Positions 1-7,534 of a DNA stretch of 64,000 nt are shown here, one piece after another. The first letter of the stretch is position 1. Every line of letters starts with the position of its first letter. This DNA is from Streptomyces sp. DG2A-72 (GTDB taxonomy: Bacteria > Actinomycetota > Actinomycetes > Streptomycetales > Streptomycetaceae). The notes below the pieces were generated by a model. It was not told where the DNA came from and searched no databases. It saw nothing but the letters and a program-made list of their open reading frames with translations. The stretch is from assembly GCF_030499575.1 (NCBI RefSeq), contig NZ_JASTLC010000001.1:1116001-1180000 (forward strand), in the 5' to 3' direction. A program made the translations under genes and the position numbers.

Positions 1-178
1 CGGTGGACGCGCCCACGGCCAGTCCGTCGTTGGACAGCACCACGGCGTGCCTGACTTCGCTCACGCGCTGGACCAAGTCGTCCAGCAGCCAGTCGAGTTC
101 GCCCGACCTCCCCCACTGTCGGCTTCGCTCGAGCGGGGGGACCCCCACGTCGGCCCTCATGCTCGGGTCCTGGATCAT
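1..178 (-). CDS. cvnB: Roadblock/LC7 domain protein, CvnB-type (3' end outside window)
   Basis: This is the N-terminal 59 residues of a roadblock/LC7-family protein; the rest lies beyond the left edge. The stretch around residues 28-59 (ELDWLLDDLVQRV, then VLSNDGLAVG) is the usual roadblock opening. The ATG overlaps the stop of the upstream kinase gene as ATGA and has a clear AAGGAGA ribosome site. Kinase-like CvnA followed at once by CvnB is the order of Streptomyces conservons, in which CvnB is thought to act with a small GTPase (CvnD) and CvnA at the membrane. An odd segment at about residues 10-25 (PPLERSRQWGRS) is the translation of a dispersed palindromic repeat that has landed inside the gene. 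Confidence 0.85.
   Translation of the reverse strand, partial: MIQDPSMRADVGVPPLERSRQWGRSGELDWLLDDLVQRVSEVRHAVVLSNDGLAVGAST
108..148. repeat. Dispersed Streptomyces palindromic repeat, copy 1, inside cvnB
   Basis: A 41-base element containing CTCCCCCACTGTCGGCTTCG and a complementary GGGGG-rich second half (GAGCGGGGGGACCCCCAC). It is nearly the same as the copy at 2811-2848. Elements of this sequence recur widely in Streptomyces genomes (from memory). Here it is read in frame, adding about 13 residues to the N-terminal part of CvnB. Confidence 0.75.
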
Positions 179-2691
179 GCGGGGTCTCCTTCGCTGCTGT
201 GACTGCCCGCCGGGGTTTCTGGAGCGGCACCGCGTCCCGGCTGCCTGCCGCCGCCGCGCGTCCAGCCGTCGCGGTACGCCGCCATGCGGTCCCGCACGAG
301 TTCGGGTGTGCGCTCGTCCTCGCCCGGCGGAGCGGCCGGTGGTTCCGGATCCTCGGGGCGCCCGTCGCGCAGTTGGGGGGCGAGGTTCGCTTGCCGTACG
401 CGGCGGGGAAGGTCGTCGGAGGCTTCGGAGTCGTCCGGCGGGCGGTGCAGTCGCAAGGTGGTGACTCCGGGGGGTGGTGTGTCTGCCGCGGTGTCCGCAG
501 CGGTGGCGACGGGTGCCACCAGTGCGGGGCGGTCCGCAGGCGCGGTCACGGACTCCTGGTGCCCGGCCGGGCCGGGCACGCGCGCGTACTCGCGATCCGC
601 AGATCGTTCCGCCTCCGCGGTCTTGCGAGGGGAACGTTCCTCCGTGCCGCTGTGCAGCAGGGCGGTGGGCAGCAGCACGACCGCGGTCGTGCCGCCGTAG
701 GGGGAGGTGCGCAGGTGCACCTTGACGCCGTGCCGGGCCGCGAGCCTGCTGACCACGAAGAGGCCGAGCCGGTCGCTGTCGAACAGGTCGAGGGCTTCGG
801 ACTGCTCGATACGGCGGTTGGCCTCGGCGAGGGTCTCCTTGCCCATGCCCAGGCCCCGGTCTTCGACCTCGAGGGCGTAGCCGTTGCCGACGGGCTCGCC
901 GGTGATCCGCACGCGCGTGTGCGGCGGCGAGAACTGGGCGGCGTTCTCGACGATCTCCGCGAGAAGGTGGGTGAGGTCGGCCACGGCCGTGCCGATGACG
1001 GCGGTCTCGGGGAGTTGTCGTACCTCCACGCGCGCGTAGTCCTCGACTTCGGAGACCGCCGCACGGACGACGTTCGTCAGGGAGACCGGCATGCGCCACG
1101 CCCTGCCGGGCGCCGCCCCGGAGAGGATGATCAGGCTCTCGGCGTGGCGTCGCATACGAGTGGTGAGGTGGTCGAGCCGGAACAGGTCGCTCAGTTCGCC
1201 CGGGTCCTCGGAGCGGCGTTCCATGCTGTCGAGGAGGCTGAGCTGGCGGTGGACGAGAACCTGGCTGCGACGGGCAAGGTTGACGAAGACACCGGAGATG
1301 CCGCTGGCCAGCTCGGCGCGTTCCGCGGCGGCCCGCAGCGCCGCGCGGTGCACGGTGGCGAGGGCCTCGGCGACCTGGCCGGCCTCGTCCTCCGCGGCCG
1401 GACCTGGCGGAGCCTCGGCACCGACGTCGATCTCCTCGCCCGCGCGCAGTTTCCGCATGGCCTCCGGGAGCTTGCGCCGGGCGATCTCAAGGGCGCTGTT
1501 GCGCAGGCTCACCAGCTCGACCACGAGGGCGCGGCCGATGCGTACGGAGATGACGAGCGACGCGGCGACGGCGACGAGGCCGAGCAGGACCGCGGCACCG
1601 GCCGGGGTGAGCAGACCGCGGGTGAACGGGTCGGCCCGGTCGGCCACGCCTCGTCCGGCGTCCTCCTCGATCGTGCGCATCGCGTCCTGCACGCGCGCGT
1701 GCGCCTGGTCCCAGGTGGCTTCCGGTGCCGCGTCGATCGCCTGCGCACCCGGGCCGCCGGCGAGGACCTTGTCCTCGGCGGCTCCCAGGGCGGCGTAGGC
1801 GCTGCCGTCGGCGAGCTCCCGCCAGGCGGTGCGTTCGGGGCCGCGCAGGTCCGCGACGGCGGACTCGGTGAGGGTGCGGCGGGTGTCGACGGCTCCGGTG
1901 AACAGCCGCATCCGCTCCCCGTCGAGGCGACCGGCGAGGCGTGCGCCGGCCAGCACGACGTCTTCTTGGGCCAACGCCTCGCCCGCGCGGGAGAATTCGA
2001 GCAGCACGCGCGCGTCCGAGCCGAGTTCGGCGTCCTGGATGCCAGTGAGCGCGCCGCCCACGGTGAAGGCCGTCGCGATGGTCTTCGTGTACTGCCCGTA
2101 CGTCTCGTCCCAGCCCGCACGCCGGTCCCGTACCGCGGTGCGCACGGGGCGCAGTTCCTCGGCGGCGGTGACGAACGCTTCCAGACGCGCGGCCACTCCG
2201 GCGGGCAGTTCCTCGCTGTCGGCGACGGTGTTGTCCTTGCCGAGCCGGAGTTCCTTCACGGCCCGGTCCGTGCGCTCGGCGAGCCGCTCGATGTCACCGC
2301 TCTGCCCGGAGGACGGATCGGTGGCGTGACGCACGGCGGCCTCGCGCTCGGCCTGGAGCGCGGCGACGGCGTCCGCGACGGGGGCCCGGATCGCGGAGTC
2401 CACCCGCTGCAACTGCCGCAGCCGGGAGACGTCCTGGGCGGTGCTCACGGTGGCGTACGCCCAGAGGGCGAGCAGCGAGACCACCGGCACCATCAGCAGG
2501 CAGACGATCTTGGCGCGTACGGTGCGCGGTCGTATGCTCCATCGCCCCGCGCGCGCGGGTGCGTCCTCCACCACCACCGTGTCCACGGGTTCGTCCCGCC
2601 CTTCGTCCGCGGGCGGTCCGGCATGGGCGCGGCGCCCGCGCACGGGCGGCGGCGCGGCGCCGGCTTCAGGGGTCCTTCGGGGTGTACGCAT
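175..2691 (-). CDS. cvnA: Sensor-kinase-like membrane protein, conservon CvnA
   Basis: A protein of 838 residues in the layout of CvnA. It has a basic, Pro/Arg-rich N-terminus, a membrane segment at about 60-83, a large extracytoplasmic nitrate/nitrite-sensor-like helical domain, a second membrane segment at about 364-385 followed by a HAMP-like linker, and a GHKL ATPase domain at about 570-690 (ENAAQFSPP as N-box, VEDRGLGM as G1, then DSDRLGLFVVSRLA). No convincing phosphoacceptor-His dimerisation motif is visible, as is usual for CvnA. The C-terminal 150 residues are acidic and low in complexity. The start at 2691 was chosen because GAGGAGG lies just upstream; the frame stays open for 53 more codons. 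It is translationally coupled to cvnB. Conservons influence development and antibiotic production through G-protein-like signalling. Confidence 0.85.
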   Translation of the reverse strand: MRTPRRTPEAGAAPPPVRGRRAHAGPPADEGRDEPVDTVVVEDAPARAGRWSIRPRTVRAKIVCLLMVPVVSLLALWAYATVSTAQDVSRLRQLQRVDSAIRAPVADAVAALQAEREAAVRHATDPSSGQSGDIERLAERTDRAVKELRLGKDNTVADSEELPAGVAARLEAFVTAAEELRPVRTAVRDRRAGWDETYGQYTKTIATAFTVGGALTGIQDAELGSDARVLLEFSRAGEALAQEDVVLAGARLAGRLDGERMRLFTGAVDTRRTLTESAVADLRGPERTAWRELADGSAYAALGAAEDKVLAGGPGAQAIDAAPEATWDQAHARVQDAMRTIEEDAGRGVADRADPFTRGLLTPAGAAVLLGLVAVAASLVISVRIGRALVVELVSLRNSALEIARRKLPEAMRKLRAGEEIDVGAEAPPGPAAEDEAGQVAEALATVHRAALRAAAERAELASGISGVFVNLARRSQVLVHRQLSLLDSMERRSEDPGELSDLFRLDHLTTRMRRHAESLIILSGAAPGRAWRMPVSLTNVVRAAVSEVEDYARVEVRQLPETAVIGTAVADLTHLLAEIVENAAQFSPPHTRVRITGEPVGNGYALEVEDRGLGMGKETLAEANRRIEQSEALDLFDSDRLGLFVVSRLAARHGVKVHLRTSPYGGTTAVVLLPTALLHSGTEERSPRKTAEAERSADREYARVPGPAGHQESVTAPADRPALVAPVATAADTAADTPPPGVTTLRLHRPPDDSEASDDLPRRVRQANLAPQLRDGRPEDPEPPAAPPGEDERTPELVRDRMAAYRDGWTRGGGRQPGRGAAPETPAGSHSSEGDPA

Positions 2692-2810
2692 GGCCTCCTC
2701 GCTCGGAAGTCGTTCGGGGCGTGCCTGCCGGACCTCTCCGGGGTGGACCCGCCGCTCAGCGCTCCACTGGATATGCGGTTCGTTCGCCGCGGGCCGGTGG
2801 GGGCTGGTCG

Positions 2811-2848
2811 CTCCCCCACTCTCGGCTTCGCTCAAGCGGGGGATCCCC
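2811..2848. repeat. Dispersed Streptomyces palindromic repeat, copy 2
   Basis: This 38-base element (starts CTCCCCCACTCTCGGCTTCG, ends AAGCGGGGGATCCCC) lies between the MHYT gene and cvnA, both read leftwards. It can fold into a GC hairpin in the transcript. It differs by only a few bases from the copy inside cvnB. The rest of 2692-2906 shows no gene. Confidence 0.7.
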
Positions 2849-2906
2849 ATCGCGGCGGTAGCCGCAGATTCAACACAGCCCCGCGCCCGAACTTCCCCAA
2901 GACCGC

Positions 2907-3686
2907 TCAGCGGGCGACGCTCTCGACCGGACGCCGGGCCGAGGCGGATGCCTCGCGCTCGCCTGTCGTGGGAGACAGGGCGACGAAGGCCGAGGTCAGG
3001 AACAGATAGGACCCGAGGCCGACGGCGAGGGGAAAGATGAACTGCATCGCCGTGGCCCCGGGCAGGACCTCACCGGACGGCGTGACGTGCACGCTCACCG
3101 CGAACATCCCGGTGTAGTGCATGCTGCTCACCGCCGCCCCCATGATGAGCGAGGCGATCGTGACGGCGACCGCGGACTTGATGTTGAGGGCCGCCCACAG
3201 GGCCGCCGTGGCGGCGACGACGGCGATCAGCACGGAGAGTCCGACGAGCACCGGGTCGTAGTCGACGTCTCCGTGGAGGCGCACCGCCGCCATTCCGAGG
3301 TAGTGCATGCTCGCCACGCCGAGTCCGGTGGTGAGTCCGCCGATCAGCAGCGCCCGGCCGCGGTCACGGCTGTAGCCGACGGCGAAGACGCCGGCACAGA
3401 CGACCGCCATGGCGACGAGCAGGCTCAGGATGGTGAGCGGCACGTCGTAGTGGATGTCGGTGCCGCTGACGCTGAAGCCGAGCATGGCCACGAAGTGCAT
3501 GGTCCAGATGCCGGTTCCGATGGCCGAGGCGGCGGTGATGAGCCAGTTGCGGCGCGACCGGCCGGTGGCGCCGAGCGCTCGGACGGTGCAGCGCAGTCCG
3601 AGCGCGGCGCCTATACAGGCCATGACGTACGACAGTGCGGGTGTCAGCCAGCCCAGGGCGGCGTGGTCCAGGTGTCCCATGGCCAA
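2907..3686 (-). CDS. MHYT-domain integral membrane protein
   Basis: A protein of 259 residues with about seven hydrophobic helices. It carries three copies of the signature for which the MHYT family is named (MHFVAML near residue 64, MHYLGMA near 127, MHYTGMF near 190). The domain is proposed to bind a metal, possibly copper, and to sense oxygen, CO or NO in the membrane. In many bacteria MHYT is fused to GGDEF/EAL or kinase outputs. Here it stands alone, as is common in Streptomyces. It ends about 215 bases before cvnA on the same strand, so a link to the conservon is possible but not shown. The ATG at 3680 is an alternative start. Confidence 0.85.
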   Translation of the reverse strand: MAMGHLDHAALGWLTPALSYVMACIGAALGLRCTVRALGATGRSRRNWLITAASAIGTGIWTMHFVAMLGFSVSGTDIHYDVPLTILSLLVAMAVVCAGVFAVGYSRDRGRALLIGGLTTGLGVASMHYLGMAAVRLHGDVDYDPVLVGLSVLIAVVAATAALWAALNIKSAVAVTIASLIMGAAVSSMHYTGMFAVSVHVTPSGEVLPGATAMQFIFPLAVGLGSYLFLTSAFVALSPTTGEREASASARRPVESVAR

Positions 3687-3822
3687 GGGACGCTAGGGGG
3701 GCAGGGGCGCACAAAGGGAGCGCATTTCGAAAGGTGCTGGAATATGACGCAGAGAGGTATCTGAACGATCGCGTCACGCTCGAACGTGTGCGCCGCGACG
3801 TCCTCCCTGCCGGTGAGGGATC

Positions 3823-4431
3823 ATGCGGACCATGAGCGACGACCACACACATGTCCAGGAGTTCTTCACCGCCCGCGCAGCGGACTGGGACAGCCGCTTT
3901 CCGGACGACGGCCCGGCCTACGCGGCCGCGGTCGCCGAACTCGCTCTGCCCGAGGGGGCCCGAGTGCTCGACGCGGGCTGCGGCACGGGCCGGGCCCTGA
4001 CGCCGCTGCGCGCGGCCGTGGGGCCGTCCGGAGTGGTCCTGGGAGCCGACGTGACCCCGGCCATGCTGGAGGCCGCCGTACGGGCCGGACGGGACCGGGA
4101 CGGGCAGTTGCTGCTCGCCGACGTCGCCGCGCTGCCGCTGCGCTCACAGTCGCTCGACGCGGTGTTCGCGGCGGGACTCATCGCCCATCTCCCCCAACCG
4201 GTCAAGAACCTGAGGGAGTTGGCGCGCGTGGTGCGCAGGGGCGGCACCCTGGCGCTGTTCCACCCGATCGGCCGGGCGGCGCTCGCGGCACGCCAGGGGC
4301 GGCAGATCACCCCGGACGACCTGCGCGCGGAACCCAACCTGCGGCCCCTGCTGGCGCGTTCGGGGTGGCGTATGACGTCGTACGTCGACGAGGACGCCCG
4401 GTTCCTGGCGCTGGCCGTGCGCGAAGGCTGA
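3823..4431 (+). CDS. Class I SAM-dependent methyltransferase
   Basis: A protein of 202 residues. A Rossmann methyltransferase core starts near residue 45 with VLDAGCGTG (SAM-binding motif I). An acidic strand end follows (VVLGADV), then LLLADVAALPL as motif II and a later motif III-like LARVVRRGGTLAL. The closest general class is the UbiE/Methyltransf_11 group, but the substrate cannot be read from sequence. An in-frame ATG at 3832 is an alternative start. It diverges from the MHYT gene across about 135 bases and has no obvious functional partner nearby. It is small and single-domain, so it could act on a metabolite or lipid. Substrate unknown. Confidence 0.8.
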   Translation: MRTMSDDHTHVQEFFTARAADWDSRFPDDGPAYAAAVAELALPEGARVLDAGCGTGRALTPLRAAVGPSGVVLGADVTPAMLEAAVRAGRDRDGQLLLADVAALPLRSQSLDAVFAAGLIAHLPQPVKNLRELARVVRRGGTLALFHPIGRAALAARQGRQITPDDLRAEPNLRPLLARSGWRMTSYVDEDARFLALAVREG

Positions 4432-4567
4432 GCCTCACGCCGATTCGGCGCCAGTCACATCGTCGTCGCCCACAGGTGCCCGCCGTCCTCCAGCACGCGC
4501 GCGTGGCCACCGTCGCCGAACGCGTCCTCCTCGTAAGAGGCGATGCCGCCGATGGCCGCGGATCGGC

Positions 4568-5470
4568 TCATTCGCCGGCGGTGGCTGACGGATCCGTGGA
4601 GCGCACCGGGCAGCCACGCAGTCCGGGCACCGGGCGGGTGCCCAGCTCGTCGAGCCGGTAGCCGTTCGGGTAGCCCTTGATCTCCCAGTTCTGGCGCGCG
4701 TGGTGCGGTGCCCGGCGTGGTGGCAGGAGACGCACGAGCCGTCCGCGCGTCCGTACGGCGCGGCGTACCAGGGCACGGGTGGCGGCGTTCGGCGCAGGGT
4801 AGTGGAAGGCCCGCAGCAGCGAGTCGTCGAGCAGGGCGAGGGTCGTCGTGCGCAGGAGGGGGCGCAGTGGGCGTGGGTACCAGGAGGCCATCAGAGCGAG
4901 AGTGGCGTCGGAGACACGGCGCGCGTCCTCGTCCCAGTCGAAGTGGGCCTCCTCGTAGGCGTCGAGGCAGGTCTCGAACTCCTCGTAGGACTCGGGGATG
5001 TCCTGGATGCCCATGCGCCGGCCCAGCGTGCGGTAGTGGACCGTGGAGGCGATCGTCTCGTGGCGTGACAGCCTGCGCCATCCGTAGGAGTCGATCCACC
5101 GCTTGGGCATGACGACGAACGTGCACAGGACGTAGCGCATGTCGTCGTTGCTGATGTCGTAGCTGCGGTGCATCTGGTTGATTCGACGTATCGCGGTGCG
5201 GCCCTCTCCGCTGTCGAACCCGTGCTCGACGACGGCGTCCAGGAGCAGGCTGGTGTCGTCGTAGCGTTTCTGCGTACGGTCGGTGAGCTCGGCCGTCGCG
5301 GCCAGGAGCCGGCCGATGCTGGGCACGGCGTACGTGCGGTAGAGGGCCAGTTCCAGGGATCGGGTGAAGTCCCAGGGGAACTCGTACGCCGCGCAGAGAC
5401 GGTAGATCTCGGACGCGTCCTCGTACGGGTCCATCCGCCGGATTCGTTCGAGTCGCTCGAAACGCTTCAC
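4568..5470 (-). CDS. DUF2236 / MpaB-family oxygenase-like protein
   Basis: A protein of 300 residues of the DUF2236 family, related to MpaB' and latex-clearing (Lcp) b-type haem oxygenases. The family region spans about residues 35-245, with an RRLSRHETIASTVHYRTLGR stretch and a LGRRMGIQDIPESYEEF helix that are typical. The GTG at 5470 was preferred because AAGGGGA lies 8 bases upstream; the frame is open for 26 more codons. The C-terminal 50 residues are basic and variable. It diverges from the small gene at 5524. The bases from 4432 to 4567 show no gene. The enzymatic substrate is unknown. Confidence 0.75.
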   Translation of the reverse strand: MKRFERLERIRRMDPYEDASEIYRLCAAYEFPWDFTRSLELALYRTYAVPSIGRLLAATAELTDRTQKRYDDTSLLLDAVVEHGFDSGEGRTAIRRINQMHRSYDISNDDMRYVLCTFVVMPKRWIDSYGWRRLSRHETIASTVHYRTLGRRMGIQDIPESYEEFETCLDAYEEAHFDWDEDARRVSDATLALMASWYPRPLRPLLRTTTLALLDDSLLRAFHYPAPNAATRALVRRAVRTRGRLVRLLPPRRAPHHARQNWEIKGYPNGYRLDELGTRPVPGLRGCPVRSTDPSATAGE

Positions 5471-5523
5471 CGCGCCGTCCCCTTCTGCCGCCGGAGCTCC
5501 AACTCTACGTTGAGGAGCAGGAG

Positions 5524-5865
5524 ATGAAGGATCAGCCGTGGCAACCACGCAGGGGGAAGGTGGTCAGCATGTTCAGGAGGGTCCGCAAGTCCGGTGTCAG
5601 ATTCCTCAACGCGTTGCGCGCGGAGCGGGACACCGGCAGGGACAGGCGCACGCACAATCTGTTCGAGGCCGCCGCCGCGTATGTGTCGGCGTGCGCCGAG
5701 GACGACCAGGAACAGATCGACGAGGCCGCCGGCTGGGTGTCGCCGGAGGCGCTGTCGTTCGGGGTGAGCGAGCTGGCGTGCCGGGCCGTCATCGCGCTCG
5801 CGCGGGAACGCGACGAGTCGCCGCAAACCGTGGCCCGGGCGCTCCTCGGGCTGCCGGCGGCCTGA
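5524..5865 (+). CDS. Small hypothetical protein
   Basis: A protein of 113 residues, not assigned to a family I recognise. It has a basic N-terminus (RRVRKSGVRFLNALRAERDTGRD), then an Ala-rich helical body that alternates acidic and hydrophobic residues (AAAYVSACAEDDQEQIDEAA). This could form a small helical bundle. The ATG has GAGGAGCAGGAG directly upstream; an internal ATG at 5569 is the alternative. It diverges from the DUF2236 gene, and codon-position GC is typical of a real Streptomyces gene. Function unknown. Confidence 0.6.
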   Translation: MKDQPWQPRRGKVVSMFRRVRKSGVRFLNALRAERDTGRDRRTHNLFEAAAAYVSACAEDDQEQIDEAAGWVSPEALSFGVSELACRAVIALARERDESPQTVARALLGLPAA

Positions 5866-6000
5866 CGCCGAGGGGGCAGCCGTGGTCGATTCGCCCCGTC
5901 GAGCCGGAAAACTGCAGCTCCGGGTGGGCCTGGGAGTCGTGACAACGGCCTTCCGGTCGCACTAGGGTGCGCCGTTGTACAGACCGATGGGGAGGCTGGG

Positions 6001-6876
6001 ATGGCCGGGACGGACGAGGACGCCGTCGCCGCCGAGGACGACGCGCTCTATGTGCTCACGGCGGTGCTGCTGACGCCGGCGAAGTTCCCGAGCGTGCTGG
6101 GCGACGACTATCCGGAGGCCTGCGCGGCGCTCGGTCTCGCGCCGCTGGCCGACGGGTACGGCTTGGTGTTCGGCCAGGACGGTGACGGCGCCCGCTGGAC
6201 GGTCGCCATCGACGACGTGTCGCTGGTCGCCGTGGCCATCGCGTCCTGGGACTGCGGCATGGAGTACGACCTGTCCCCCGACGAGCGGACGGTCGTGGCC
6301 GCGCTGCCCGGCTGGCCGCTCGAGGTCGCCGTCGCGGCGCCCGGCGTGCCCGCGCCGCACGACCCCGGTCCCGATGTCGCCGACCGCCCTCCACTGGTGC
6401 CGCCGGACACCAGCATCTGGGGACCGGCCCAGCGCCGCCTGGGCGCGGACGAGATCGCGCGGCAGTGGGCGACGTGGCGCGAGCAGATCGACGACGGGGA
6501 CTTTCAGAGCCCCAACGGCTCATCCGCGACGCCCGCGGACACGGACGAGGCCGAGCAGGACGTGAAGGCCCAGAAGCAGGACGGGACCGAGGAAACCGGC
6601 AAGCCGGGCCACGGCGGCATCCGGCGTGTTCTCGCGGAGGCCCGCGCCTACGTCGACACGCCGCCGCCACTCGGCCGCGTACGGTCCTCCTTCGCGCCGG
6701 GCGACGCACGGACCCTGCGCGCCGACGGCCCCGGCTGGTCCTTGGTGGCCAGGACAGACGACATCGCCTTCGTGCTGCTCGACGAGGAGCCCGGCGAGGT
6801 CATGCCGGTGGGCCGGGGACCTGAGCTGCCGGGTCTGCTCGAGGCCCTCGACAAGATGGCCGTACGCCCCAGCTGA
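6001..6876 (+). CDS. Hypothetical acidic protein
   Basis: A protein of 291 residues with no signal peptide or membrane segment. It seems to have two compact halves. One (about 15-120) has alternating hydrophobic strands (YGLVFG, WTVAIDDVSLVAVAIASWDCGMEYDL). The other (about 200-291) has GWSLVARTDDIAFVLLDEEPGE. They are joined by an acidic, Gln/Glu/Lys-rich linker near 170-195 that is probably disordered. The repeated beta pattern suggests two copies of one small fold, but this is inference. It is transcribed towards the small membrane gene at 7022-7204 and separated from it by a hairpin. Function unknown. Confidence 0.65.
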   Translation: MAGTDEDAVAAEDDALYVLTAVLLTPAKFPSVLGDDYPEACAALGLAPLADGYGLVFGQDGDGARWTVAIDDVSLVAVAIASWDCGMEYDLSPDERTVVAALPGWPLEVAVAAPGVPAPHDPGPDVADRPPLVPPDTSIWGPAQRRLGADEIARQWATWREQIDDGDFQSPNGSSATPADTDEAEQDVKAQKQDGTEETGKPGHGGIRRVLAEARAYVDTPPPLGRVRSSFAPGDARTLRADGPGWSLVARTDDIAFVLLDEEPGEVMPVGRGPELPGLLEALDKMAVRPS

Positions 6877-6926
6877 GGGGGCCACGACCACGGGGCTCAG
6901 CCTCGTGAGTCCCCGCAAGGCACCGA

Positions 6927-6966
6927 GCCGCCCGCGGACCGTACCGTCGGCAGGCCCGCGGGCGGC
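6927..6966. terminator. Bidirectional hairpin between convergent genes
   Basis: Perfect 11-base arms (GCCGCCCGCGG at 6927-6937 and its complement at 6956-6966) flank an 18-base loop. The hairpin sits between genes that converge from both sides. There is no U-run, as is usual for Streptomyces terminators. Confidence 0.65.
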
Positions 6967-7021
6967 GATGTGGTCGGCTCCTGTGTGCCGGCCGACCGGG
7001 ATACACCGGTGCGGTCATGCC

Positions 7022-7204
7022 TCAGCGGCCGAGCTCCTTGCGGGTGACGCGGCGCAGCTTGCGCCGCTGCGAGGGGTCCAGCGTGAGGTACGCGGCAGCC
7101 GGGACTCCCAGGATTATCAGGAGCGCCGCCCACCAGGGCAGCCAGATCAGCAGGATGATCCCGGCTGCCACACCTCCTGCGGCGATCTTCGCGTTCTTCG
7201 ACAT
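7022..7204 (-). CDS. Small membrane protein
   Basis: A protein of 60 residues. A short polar start (MSKNAK) leads into two closely spaced hydrophobic segments (about 8-24 and 26-43, IILLIWLPWWAALLIILG). A basic tail follows (SQRRKLRRVTRKELGR), so both ends are probably cytoplasmic. The ATG is preceded by a strong AAGGAGG. Small hydrophobic hairpin proteins of this type are common in Streptomyces and have no assigned role. It diverges from the helicase gene. Confidence 0.65.
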   Translation of the reverse strand: MSKNAKIAAGGVAAGIILLIWLPWWAALLIILGVPAAAYLTLDPSQRRKLRRVTRKELGR

Positions 7205-7534
7205 GTGTCGCCTCCTTCGCGGCCACGGCCGCTCTCTGTCCTGAAAACGGGTCCGCGCTTCCCACGGTTCCGGATCACGACCCTGAGACACCCCTGAGGC
7301 CCGACCCCGAGGCACCCCTGAGATCGAACGCCACTGCGTTCCATGAGGCAACCCGTCCGTGAGGCGGTAGCCACGGGCAGGAGTCGGGATGTCCGTCTCC
7401 GCATGGAGTGGATACCCAGCCGGAGCGTGGAGTGACCCGGCTCACTGCGCGATCATGCCGGGCTGACCGCCGCCGTGCTGTACCCTCGGCGGCTCCGACC
7501 TCCGGTAGTCAAATTTGAGGAATAAGTCTTCGCT
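7205..7534. promoter_or_regulatory. Divergent intergenic region upstream of the HelD-type helicase
   Basis: 330 bases without a gene. It contains a direct repeat CACCCCTGAG (7290 and 7314 areas) and, close to the helicase start, the perfect 10-base palindrome TCAAATTTGA at 7509-7518 in an AT-rich patch that probably marks the promoter. I looked for the rifamycin-associated element reported upstream of some helicase genes and did not see a convincing copy. Confidence 0.4.

Noticed and set aside
199..3009. Open frame of 936 codons on the plus strand opposite cvnA
   Set aside because: Same GC-shadow effect. No recognisable motif, and the minus strand gives a clear CvnA with GHKL domain.
7147..7404. 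Minus-strand open frame upstream of the small membrane gene
   Set aside because: It overlaps the better supported 60-residue membrane protein in another frame and lacks a ribosome site or any recognisable feature.
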